5,228 nucleotides of DNA from Humitalea sp038249305 (GTDB lineage: Bacteria; Pseudomonadota; Alphaproteobacteria; Acetobacterales; Acetobacteraceae). The notes beneath the pieces are model-generated. The model made no database searches. It was not told the DNA's origin and worked only from the letters and a program-made list of their open reading frames with translations. Each line of letters opens with the position of its first letter. Position 1 is the first letter of the stretch. Location of the stretch: assembly GCA_038249305.1 (NCBI GenBank), contig JBBRWI010000252.1:1-5228 (forward strand). Reading direction: 5' to 3'. Below are positions 1 through 5,228 of this stretch, one piece after another. Made by a program: the position numbers and the translations under genes.

Positions 1-1
1 A

Positions 2-1762
2 TTTCACCGGCTTATGATCGATCTCGGCGGATGGGCGCAGCATGCGCGGTGGCTGCTCTGGGAAGCCGAGCTTGCCGGCGGCTCCGACGCCACCGTCACG
101 GACCTGCTGGCGATCCGGCTGATCTGGGAGAAGGCGCTGCTGGCGCAGTTCCATGACGCGATCGCGGCCGAGTGGCGGCAGACCGTCGCGGCTCATGCCG
201 CCCCGCTCGCGCCGACGCCTGACCAGGTGATCGACGCCATCCTGCAGGACGCCGCCGAACGGTCGCATCAGCGGCGGCTTGCGGTCCAGCTCCGGCCGAC
301 CTCCCCCACTGGCGCCCCCACTGGCGCCCCCACTGGCGCCCCCATTGTCGAGCGCCCCGCCCTGCAGGCCGCCTTTTGCATCGATGTGCGCTCGGAGGTG
401 TTTCGCCGTGCCCTGGAAAGCCTTGATCCGGGTATCCACACCCTGGGCTTCGCCGGCTTCTTCGGCCTGACCGTGGCGCATCGCGCGCTGGGGTCGGAGG
501 TGGTCGAGGCGCATCTGCCGGTGCTGCTCAGCGCTGGGCTCACCTCATGCGCCCTGGCCACGCCGGAAGTGGAGGCGGATGCGCGGATCACTGCCCGCGC
601 CAGCCGGGCCTGGGGCCGGTTTCGTCAGTCGGCGGTGTCCTCCTTCGCCTTCGTCGAGGCGGCGGGGCCGCTCTATCTGGGCAAGCTGGTCTGCGACGCG
701 GTGGGCGTGGGCGGCAAGGACGCCGCGCCAGAGCCGCCCCCGATGCTGACCACGGTCCTGACGGCCGAAGCCAAGGCCGCGACCGCAGCGGCGGTGCTGC
801 GCGCCATGTCGCTGAGCGAAGGTCATGCCCGACTGATCCTGCTGGTCGGGCACGGCGCCCGCGTCACCAACAACCCGCACGAGAGCGCCTATCACTGCGG
901 TGCCTGCGGCGGCCATACGGGCGAGGTCTCGGCCCGACTGCTCGCCACGCTGCTCAATGACGCCGAGACGCGCGCGGGCCTGCCGGCGCAAGGGATCGCG
1001 CTGCCGGCGGATACGCTGTTCCTGGCCGCGCTGCACGAAACCACGACCGATGGCGTGGCCCTATACGAAGACACCACGGCGCCGGCTCATGCCGAGGATG
1101 TTGCACGGGCGCGCGGCTGGCTTGCGCAGGCGGGCGGGCTGGCGCGCGGCGAACGCGCGCTGCGGCTGTCAGGGGCGAGCGCGAACAGCCTTGGCGACCG
1201 CGCCCGCAACTGGGCGGAACCGCGGCCGGAATGGGCGCTGGCGGGTTGCGCCGCCTTCATCGCCGCACCCCGCGAGGTCACGCGCGGCGCCGATCTGGGC
1301 GGGCGGGCTTTCCTCCATTCCTATGACTGGCGGCAGGATGGAGGCTTCTCCACGCTCGAGCTGATCCTGACGGCGCCGGTGGTGGTAGCGAGCTGGATCA
1401 GCCTGCAATATTACGGCTCGTCGGTGGCACCGGGCTTCTTCGGGTCGGGCAACAAGCTGATCCACAACGTGGTGGGTGGAATAGGGGTGGTCGAGGGCAA
1501 TGGCGGCACCTTGCGCGCGTGGCTTCCCTGGCAGGCGGTGCATGACGGGGTGGGGCTGGCGCACGAGCCACTACGGCTGTCGGTGCTGATCGAGGCGCCG
1601 CGGGAGGCGATTGCGGCCATTCTCGCCCGGCATGACGGCGTTCGCGCGCTGTTCGACAATGGCTGGCTTCACCTCTTTGCCCTGGAGGCGGGAAGCATCG
1701 CAGCGCGCTATCAGCGCGGGCTTGGGTGGGAGACGCGGGAGGGCTTGCGCGTCGCGGCATGA
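2..1762 (+). CDS. dabA: DabA, probable inorganic carbon transporter subunit (DUF2309/UPF0753), 5'-partial
   Basis: DabA is the cytoplasmic zinc-binding, carbonic-anhydrase-like subunit of the DAB system. It works with the membrane protein DabB to accumulate inorganic carbon as bicarbonate. The frame is open to the left edge, and the ATG at 14 is probably internal. Numbering from that Met, FCIDVRSE places Cys122 and Asp124, and GHGARVTNNPHESAYHCGACGG places His280 and Cys295. Their spacings match the zinc-site residues I recall for Halothiobacillus DabA (C351, D353, H524, C539), so about 230 N-terminal residues lie outside the window. The conserved TLGFAGFFG segment follows the first motif. 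The C-terminus appears complete, ending at the TGA at 1760-1762. The 582 visible residues plus the missing part give the usual length of about 800. The oddity is a (TGAP)3 repeat at residues 99-110, just before the first zinc motif. DabB is usually adjacent and would have to be upstream. Family call is firm; transport activity is inferred. Confidence 0.93.
   Translation, partial: FHRLMIDLGGWAQHARWLLWEAELAGGSDATVTDLLAIRLIWEKALLAQFHDAIAAEWRQTVAAHAAPLAPTPDQVIDAILQDAAERSHQRRLAVQLRPTSPTGAPTGAPTGAPIVERPALQAAFCIDVRSEVFRRALESLDPGIHTLGFAGFFGLTVAHRALGSEVVEAHLPVLLSAGLTSCALATPEVEADARITARASRAWGRFRQSAVSSFAFVEAAGPLYLGKLVCDAVGVGGKDAAPEPPPMLTTVLTAEAKAATAAAVLRAMSLSEGHARLILLVGHGARVTNNPHESAYHCGACGGHTGEVSARLLATLLNDAETRAGLPAQGIALPADTLFLAALHETTTDGVALYEDTTAPAHAEDVARARGWLAQAGGLARGERALRLSGASANSLGDRARNWAEPRPEWALAGCAAFIAAPREVTRGADLGGRAFLHSYDWRQDGGFSTLELILTAPVVVASWISLQYYGSSVAPGFFGSGNKLIHNVVGGIGVVEGNGGTLRAWLPWQAVHDGVGLAHEPLRLSVLIEAPREAIAAILARHDGVRALFDNGWLHLFALEAGSIAARYQRGLGWETREGLRVAA
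308..343 (+). repeat. 12-bp tandem repeat, three copies, in-frame in dabA
   Basis: Three perfect copies of ACTGGCGCCCCC lie head to tail, with C-runs on both sides that extend the periodicity slightly. The period is a multiple of three, so it encodes Thr-Gly-Ala-Pro three times (residues 99-110 from the Met at 14) without breaking the frame. It sits in a Pro-rich linker immediately before the conserved region that starts the catalytic core. Such arrays can change copy number by replication slippage, here with only a change in linker length. Each unit contains the palindrome GGCGCC. Confidence 0.93.
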
Positions 1763-1830
1763 GTCTCTCCCTGCAAAGATGCCGGGTGAGGGGCAGGACC
1801 GGTCCCCATCGTGTCATCCCACGCGTGAAA

Positions 1831-1874
1831 CGCATCGCTTCTCCAGGTTTAAAAATTTTCGGCGAAGCGATGCG
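1831..1874. repeat. Inverted repeat / hairpin between dabA and the DUF6671 gene
   Basis: CGCATCGCTTC at 1831-1841 is the exact reverse complement of GAAGCGATGCG at 1864-1874, giving an 11-bp stem with a 22-nt AT-rich loop (GTTTAAAAATTTTC within it). A second 7-bp pairing, CAGGTTT at 1844-1850 with AAACCTG at 1876-1882, interlocks with the first. With 1 nt between the 3' arms the two cannot easily form together. No U-tract follows on the plus strand. On the minus strand the stem is followed by only TTT. It could be a weak terminator after dabA, a repetitive palindromic element, or an operator for the downstream gene; the sequence does not decide. Confidence 0.6.
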
Positions 1875-1933
1875 AAAACCTGCGACGACGGCGGCTCCCT
1901 CGAGCAGATGAAGCGCGAGGGGTACTCCTAGCC

Positions 1934-2797
1934 ATGGCGAGCGCGGCGCGACCTTACCAGCATGACGACGCGGTGCTTGCGACCATGCATGGCAAGGAGC
2001 GAGTAATCGCGCCGCTGTTGCGGAGAGCACTCGGCTTGCGGGTCAGGTTGGCGCCAGGCATCGACACGGATCGCTTCGGCACATTCAGCCGCGACATCGA
2101 ACGGACGGGATCGCAGCTCGATGCCGCGCGCGCCAAGATCGCCGCCGCGTTCGAGATCTCGCCGGGCGCACGCGTCGCGGTCGCGAGTGAGGGCAGTTTT
2201 GGGCCGCATCCGCAAATTCCCTTCCTACCGCTCGCGCGCGAGATCGTCGTGATGAAGGACCGCGTCAGCGGTCTCGAACTGATCGGTCATCATGCCGGCA
2301 CGGAGACGAATTTCAGCCAGGCCGTCGTTGCGGACATCGCCGGCGCCATGGCTTTCGCTGACCGCGCGCGCTTTCCCGGACATGGGGTGATCGTCATAGG
2401 CTGCGTCGATCAGCAACCGGCGTTTGACCGCGCGCTGATCAAGGACATTGGCGATCGGGCCGACCTTAAAACGGCGGTTGCTGCGGTGATCGCGACCCGC
2501 GGCGCCGCATTCATTGAAACTGATATGCGTGCCCATCGCAATCCGATGCGGATGCAAACGATAAAACACGCGACGCTGGACTTGGTCTGTCGGTTCCGGA
2601 GCCGGTGTCCGATGTGCGCACGACCCGGATTTGCCATCTCCCAGCGGCTGTTCGGCTTGCCTTGCTCGTGGTGCGGAGGCCCAACGATCGCATGGAAAGC
2701 TGACGTCTACTGCTGTGAGGGATGTGGGTACCGGGAAGACCATGCTGTGAAGGCAGCGACCGCGGATCCGGGGCAATGTGCGGTGTGCAACCCGTGA
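1934..2797 (+). CDS. DUF6671 family protein (Cys-rich, zinc-ribbon-like C-terminus)
   Basis: A complete 287-residue protein that I recognise as DUF6671, a family without known function. The N-terminal half contains ATMHGKERVI (17-26), TDRFGTFSRDIER (45-57) and SEGSFGPHP (85-93), followed by a GLELIGHHAGTETNF block (113-127). The signature ETDMRAHRNPMRM spans 195-207. The C-terminal 65 residues hold nine cysteines: CPMC (225/228), CSWC (244/247), CCEGC (260, 261, 264) and CAVC (282/285). Four paired knuckles like these suggest two zinc sites. No signal peptide or membrane segment is visible, so it is probably cytosolic. The ATG at 1934 is preceded by a GAGGGG stretch at 1917-1922, a somewhat long spacing of about 11 nt. 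It lies 171 bp after dabA with a hairpin between, so it may be a separate transcription unit from dabA, and 225 bp before the dehydratase start. Family call is confident; molecular role unknown. Confidence 0.85.
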   Translation: MASAARPYQHDDAVLATMHGKERVIAPLLRRALGLRVRLAPGIDTDRFGTFSRDIERTGSQLDAARAKIAAAFEISPGARVAVASEGSFGPHPQIPFLPLAREIVVMKDRVSGLELIGHHAGTETNFSQAVVADIAGAMAFADRARFPGHGVIVIGCVDQQPAFDRALIKDIGDRADLKTAVAAVIATRGAAFIETDMRAHRNPMRMQTIKHATLDLVCRFRSRCPMCARPGFAISQRLFGLPCSWCGGPTIAWKADVYCCEGCGYREDHAVKAATADPGQCAVCNP

Positions 2798-3026
2798 CCA
2801 CGGAGGAAGCAAGGAATATGCACGCTGGCGGGTCCGGCCCTTCTGGTTGCGGCCGGCTTCGTCGCTACGATGTGAAACTGGAGATATCGCCCAGCGCATC
2901 ATCGACGACGCCTGTGTGGATGCCTTTCGGACAGCGGCTGTTGACGAACAAAAGGCCGCCCGGCCAAGCTATGCGCCAAGCCACCGCTCATTATGCGCCA
3001 TACCAATTATGAGGAATGCTACGTGA
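2778..3026 (+). CDS. Possible small hypothetical gene or gene remnant (82 aa), coupled to the dehydratase
   Basis: This is the only reading frame in the 2798-3022 gap that looks coding. It would start with GTG at 2778, overlapping the end of the DUF6671 gene by 20 bp, or with TTG at 2847. The upstream Shine-Dalgarno (GGGG at 2770-2773) is weak. The most protein-like part is the middle: ETGDIAQRIIDDACVDAFR followed by an Ala/Lys-rich stretch, which could be an amphipathic helix. I do not recognise it. The supporting observation is its stop: the TGA at 3024-3026 overlaps the dehydratase GTG at 3023 as GTGA, the usual geometry for translational coupling. Alternatives are a decayed fragment of a lost gene or a chance open frame. 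No function is proposed. Confidence 0.25.
   Translation: MRCATRDHGGSKEYARWRVRPFWLRPASSLRCETGDIAQRIIDDACVDAFRTAAVDEQKAARPSYAPSHRSLCAIPIMRNAT
3011..3016 (+). promoter_or_regulatory. Shine-Dalgarno that decides the dehydratase start
   Basis: GAGGAA lies 6 nt upstream of the GTG at 3023, an ideal distance. The alternative in-frame ATG at 2993 has no comparable purine-rich site in front of it, and starting there would put this site inside the coding sequence. GTG 3023 is therefore preferred. Confidence 0.75.
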
Positions 3027-4891
3027 CGAGATCGGATATAGTGCTTATCGACCGCCATCCCGGCCGTTCGGCGCAGACCCTGGGGCTCGCGCGGGAGATC
3101 GGAACCGATACTGGTCTGATCCACGAGCCGTCAGTGGGTGTGGTCGGCACCAAGGGCGACAGCCAGTGTTATCTCGGCGTCACGGCCAAGGTCGAGGCGA
3201 TCCATGCAGCGCTCAGGGCCCGCATCGGCATGGGACCAAGCCAACTCAAAATGCGCCTGGTGCAGCCGGAATTCACGATCGCCACATCCGACGGCATTCG
3301 CAACGGCACGCGCGAAATGCGCTACTCGTTGATCGGGCGCGAGGTCACCCACGACTCGCTGTGCGAGCATCTGAGCGCGACCGGCCTTGCCGGTACGATC
3401 GCGGTCGTTGCGTGCGACAAGCCGCCGGTCGGCGTGCTCGCGGCCCTGCTCGAACACAACACGCCAGGGATCATCATGTCGGACGGTCCGATCCACCCGG
3501 GAACCGATCCCAACACCGGCGAGAAGCTTGATATCGTCAGCGCCTTCCAGGCGGCGGGATACGCCGATCCTGCGCACCGCCACCACATCGCCTGCCACGC
3601 CTGCCCGGGCTATGGCAGCTGTGGCGGCATGTTCACCTACAACACGATGCAGACCTTCATCGGTGTCCTGGGCATGCAACCGCTGCATATGGTGGCGCCG
3701 CCCTCAGACGACCCGCGCCGCCTGAACGAGTTTCCGGCCGAACTGGTCGAGCATCTGGCGGGCCTGATCGCGAAGGGCCTCAGGCCGCGCGATATCGTGG
3801 TGCGCGACTCGCTCCGAAACGCGATGATCGTGGCCATGGCGATTGGTGGTTCGACCAATGTGACGCTGCATGTGCCCGAGATCGCGCGCGCGGCAGGCTT
3901 TGCTGATTTCTGGACCGAAATCATGACGCCGGCTGAATTCAATCAGCTCTCGCAGCATATCGTGCCGGTGCTGACCGACGCACGGCCCTACGGCAAGTAT
4001 TCGATGGTCGACATCGACCGGGTCGGCGGCGTGCAGGTGATCGTGCGTGAACTGCTGGAGGCCGGCCTGCTCAATGGCGATGTCCTGACCTGCACTGGGG
4101 AGACGCTCGCGCAGCAGGTGGAACGCCTCGGCACCAATCCTGCCGACGGCGTCGTGGTCTATCCGGTTGCCATGCCCTACAAACCGACCGGTGGCCTGCG
4201 CGTGCTGGGCGGCAATCTGTCGCCGGACGGCACCGCGATCCTGAAGCTGGCCGGTGTCGAAGGCGGGCTGGTCAATGGCGTGTTCCGCGGCCGCGCGCGC
4301 GTGTTCGAAAGTGAGCAGGGTCTGATCGACGCACTCGACACGGCGCCGGGGCGCTTCGCAGACAACGACATGGTCATCGTGCGCTTTGAAGGGCCGAGTG
4401 GCGCGCCGGGAATGCCGGAAATGCTCGATCCGACCTCGCGTATCACCACGCTATGTCGTGAGAAGGGCATCGTCATCGGGCTGATGACGGATGCACGCTT
4501 CTCGGGTGGATCGGTTGGCCTCGTCATCGGCCACGTCGGCCCGGAGGCGGCGATCGGTGGTCCGATCGCCTTCATCGAGGACGGCGATGAGATCGTGATC
4601 GATCTCAAGACGAACGAACTGAATTGTACTGAACTGAGTGATCCGGCCGTGTTCAAGTCCCGCAAGGCAATCTGGCAGAAGGCGGTGGCGGATAACGGCG
4701 GTAGCCATCCGAACTGTGGCGATGCCGATACGCGACTGCTTCACCGCGCGCGACATACAGCAGTGTCTGCAATGCGCGGCGGGGGCCTCCATGCGAACCG
4801 TGACGTCTGGGTGCGGCAGCCACGAAAGGCCGAGCATTCGGGCTTTGTTCCGAAAAACAAACATCGGCCAGAGACTGTTTTAAGCCATTGA
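3023..4891 (+). CDS. Dihydroxy-acid dehydratase family protein (IlvD/Edd family)
   Basis: A 622-residue dehydratase of the IlvD/Edd superfamily, which removes water from 2,3-dihydroxy or sugar acids using an Fe-S cluster and Mg2+. Visible ligands, numbered from GTG 3023: cluster cysteines Cys49 (DSQC), Cys131 (ACDK) and Cys200 (GSCGGMFTYNTM); Mg ligands Asp90 (SDGI) and Asp132; and Lys133, at the position carbamylated in characterised dehydratases. GGSTN (275-279) and DARFSGGS (490-497) are also present, so the active site looks complete. It is divergent from housekeeping IlvD: SQCYLG replaces NPCN, ACDKPPVG replaces GCDKxxPG, and the last 67 residues (556-622, beginning ADNGGSHPN) differ from the usual short IlvD ending. 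A branched-chain amino-acid role is possible, but a sugar-acid dehydratase is as likely; substrate cannot be read from sequence. No terminator is visible, and an IS end begins 8 bp after the stop. An ATG at 2993 would add 10 residues but lacks a ribosome-binding site. Confidence 0.9.
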   Translation: MTRSDIVLIDRHPGRSAQTLGLAREIGTDTGLIHEPSVGVVGTKGDSQCYLGVTAKVEAIHAALRARIGMGPSQLKMRLVQPEFTIATSDGIRNGTREMRYSLIGREVTHDSLCEHLSATGLAGTIAVVACDKPPVGVLAALLEHNTPGIIMSDGPIHPGTDPNTGEKLDIVSAFQAAGYADPAHRHHIACHACPGYGSCGGMFTYNTMQTFIGVLGMQPLHMVAPPSDDPRRLNEFPAELVEHLAGLIAKGLRPRDIVVRDSLRNAMIVAMAIGGSTNVTLHVPEIARAAGFADFWTEIMTPAEFNQLSQHIVPVLTDARPYGKYSMVDIDRVGGVQVIVRELLEAGLLNGDVLTCTGETLAQQVERLGTNPADGVVVYPVAMPYKPTGGLRVLGGNLSPDGTAILKLAGVEGGLVNGVFRGRARVFESEQGLIDALDTAPGRFADNDMVIVRFEGPSGAPGMPEMLDPTSRITTLCREKGIVIGLMTDARFSGGSVGLVIGHVGPEAAIGGPIAFIEDGDEIVIDLKTNELNCTELSDPAVFKSRKAIWQKAVADNGGSHPNCGDADTRLLHRARHTAVSAMRGGGLHANRDVWVRQPRKAEHSGFVPKNKHRPETVLSH

Positions 4892-4899
4892 GCGAGGAG

Positions 4900-4958
4900 T
4901 GTCAACGGCGGAGCAAAACCAGGCCAGCGCGGCGGAGTAAAACCAGGCCACTGGCGGC
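4900..4958 (+). mobile_element. IS21-family-like terminal end, truncated
   Basis: The segment begins TGTCAACGGCGGAG and contains two tandemly spaced copies of a 21-bp sequence, then the start of a possible third (TGGCGG, 4952-4957). IS21-family elements characteristically begin with TG and carry several such internal terminal repeats for transposase binding, often of this GGCGGAGYAAAA type in proteobacteria. The outer tip is at 4900, so the element ran rightward, but no istA or istB coding sequence follows. A transposase fragment of a different family starts almost immediately. This is an end remnant, not an intact element. Confidence 0.65.
4906..4950 (+). repeat. Two direct 21-bp repeats within the IS21-like end
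   Basis: Copies at 4906-4926 and 4930-4950 read CGGCGGAGYAAAACCAGG plus CCA and differ only at the Y position (C in the first, T in the second). They are spaced 24 bp start to start, about two helical turns, consistent with serial transposase-binding sites at an IS end. Confidence 0.9.
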
Positions 4959-5051
4959 ATGGTGGCGGCGATGCGCGCTATGGGCGTGACGGCGCATGTG
5001 GCACAGCACAAGAACGGTCGTCGCTCGGCGATCGATGGCCGCACCACGCGG
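4959..5051 (+). pseudogene. IS5-type DDE transposase fragment (internal piece only)
   Basis: The translation MVAAMRAMGVTAHVAQ followed by HKNGRRSAIDGRTTR matches the segment of IS5-type DDE transposases that usually reads FVAxMRxxGVTPHVAQNxxGRRSAIDGRTTRHPGY, shortly before the catalytic Glu region (KRIEExFGW). Only about 31 residues remain. The N-terminal part is lost where the IS21-like end begins, and the C-terminal part is cut off by the IS3-family inverted repeat at 5052. The ATG at 4959 is fortuitous. The fragment cannot be active. Confidence 0.75.
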
Positions 5052-5077
5052 TGTACCGCACCCGGCTTTCTGGACAC
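5052..5077. repeat. Terminal inverted repeat of the IS3-family element
   Basis: Called from its sequence (TGTACC...TTTCTGGACAC), its position 9 bp outside the transposase stop codon, and the abrupt end of IS5-type transposase similarity at 5051. The matching repeat at the other end is outside the window, so exact length and target duplication cannot be determined. Confidence 0.65.
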
Positions 5078-5086
5078 GGAATTGCA

Positions 5087-5228
5087 CTATGCGGCGCGCC
5101 TGATGCACGTGTCGAGCCAGACGGCGCGGGCGTCGAGCGGGCTGAGGTAACCGTTCTTCTCGATCAGCCACTCGGTGTTGTAGCGGGCGGCGAAGGCCCG
5201 GACGGCGTCACGGACCTCGTCGATGGTC
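5087..5228 (-). CDS. IS3-family transposase (OrfB, integrase core), C-terminal end only
   Basis: Reading the minus strand from the right edge gives TIDEVRDAVRAFAARYNTEW, then LIEKNGYLSPLDARAVW, and a short basic tail ending at TAG (plus-strand CTA, 5087-5089). This is the C-terminus of an IS3-family DDE integrase-core transposase, where the conserved pattern is an amphipathic helix, F-x-x-RYN-x-x-W, then a P-x-x-A-R segment. The catalytic Asp/Asp/Glu residues would lie beyond the window, so integrity cannot be judged. Only 46 residues plus stop are visible. The gene runs leftward, opposite to the three main genes. Confidence 0.8.
   Translation of the reverse strand, partial: TIDEVRDAVRAFAARYNTEWLIEKNGYLSPLDARAVWLDTCIRRAA

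Larger units (their letters stand above)
5052..5228 (-). mobile_element. IS3-family insertion sequence, one end, continues past the window
   Basis: The left tip in this window is TGTACCGCACCCGGCTTTCT followed by GGACAC (5052-5077). It resembles the terminal inverted repeats of many IS3-family elements, which start TGTAC or TGTCC and contain a CCGG...TTCTGGACA pattern. The transposase end lies directly inside it on the minus strand, as expected for the downstream inverted repeat. The element extends beyond 5228. It abuts the IS5-type fragment without a gap, so it probably inserted into that older element. Confidence 0.75.

Noticed and set aside
545..1036. Long minus-strand open frame opposite dabA
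   Set aside because: A shadow frame typical of GC-rich coding DNA. The plus strand has unmistakable DabA motifs through this region, and the minus translation has no recognisable domain.
1831..1882. H-type pseudoknot from the two overlapping pairings
   Set aside because: The first stem has 11 bp and only one nucleotide separates the two 3' arms, too short to cross the stem. The pairings are more likely mutually exclusive.
1611..1931. Plus-strand frame overlapping the end of dabA and running to a TAG 2 bp before the DUF6671 start, ending with a plausible-looking LEQMKREGYS
   Set aside because: Most of it lies out of frame inside dabA, there is no convincing ribosome-binding site, and the tail after the dabA stop matches nothing I recognise. 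Its adjacency to the next ATG is likely chance.
2822..2872. Hydrophobic stretch TLAGPALLVAAGFVATM resembling a membrane helix
   Set aside because: There is no start codon in that frame after the upstream TGA, and a TGA closes it at 2873. At most it is a scrap of a decayed gene.
2818..3012. ATG at 2818 with GGAGG at 2802-2806, opening a 64-65 residue frame
   Set aside because: The purine-rich site looks good, but the protein (MHAGGSGPSGCGRLRRYDVK...) is low in recognisable structure, and another frame in the same span looks more protein-like.
2993..3022. ATG at 2993 as the dehydratase start
   Set aside because: No ribosome-binding site precedes it, while GTG 3023 has GAGGAA at ideal spacing. 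The extra ten residues (MRHTNYEECY) do not resemble the family.
4880..5171. Minus-strand frames across the IS remnants (4880-5077 and 4902-5171)
   Set aside because: They cross IS boundaries and lack recognisable domains. The true minus-strand frame here is the IS3 transposase C-terminus ending at 5087.

Overview
The window is uniformly GC-rich and codon-biased towards G/C. It looks like an accessory or plasmid-like stretch from an alphaproteobacterium, possibly of the acetic-acid-bacteria or rhizobial type. That placement is inferred from GC richness, the style of the proteins and the insertion-sequence types, not from a phylogenetic marker. No rRNA, tRNA or CRISPR array was seen.

Layout, left to right. 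(1) Positions 1-1762 (+) hold most of dabA, the zinc-binding subunit of the DAB inorganic-carbon accumulation system. The 5' part, roughly 230 residues by motif alignment, lies outside the window. The conserved Cys/Asp and His/Cys motifs are intact, and a 12-bp tandem repeat encoding (TGAP)3 sits just before the first motif. (2) Positions 1763-1933 are intergenic, with an 11-bp perfect inverted repeat around an AT-rich loop. (3) Positions 1934-2797 (+) encode a complete DUF6671 protein with a Cys-rich, zinc-ribbon-like C-terminus. (4) Positions 2798-3022 carry no recognised gene. One weak frame (2778-3026) runs through it and ends in a GTGA overlap with the next gene. (5) Positions 3023-4891 (+) encode a divergent IlvD/Edd-family dehydratase with all expected Fe-S and Mg ligands and an extended C-terminal tail. 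Its best start is a GTG with a strong Shine-Dalgarno sequence. (6) Positions 4900-5228 are a pile-up of insertion-sequence remnants: an IS21-like end with two 21-bp terminal repeats, a decapitated IS5-type transposase fragment, and the end of an IS3-family element whose transposase runs leftward on the minus strand.

The three main genes point the same way. DabA works in bicarbonate/CO2 uptake, with its membrane partner DabB normally adjacent and so probably upstream of this window. DUF6671 and the dehydratase may be co-transcribed with each other. A functional link between these two and carbon uptake is not shown by the sequence. The IS pile immediately downstream of the dehydratase suggests a rearranged, mobile neighbourhood. 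I found no clear undescribed system. The best leads are the short frame coupled to the dehydratase, the divergent dehydratase itself, and the DUF6671-dehydratase pairing.
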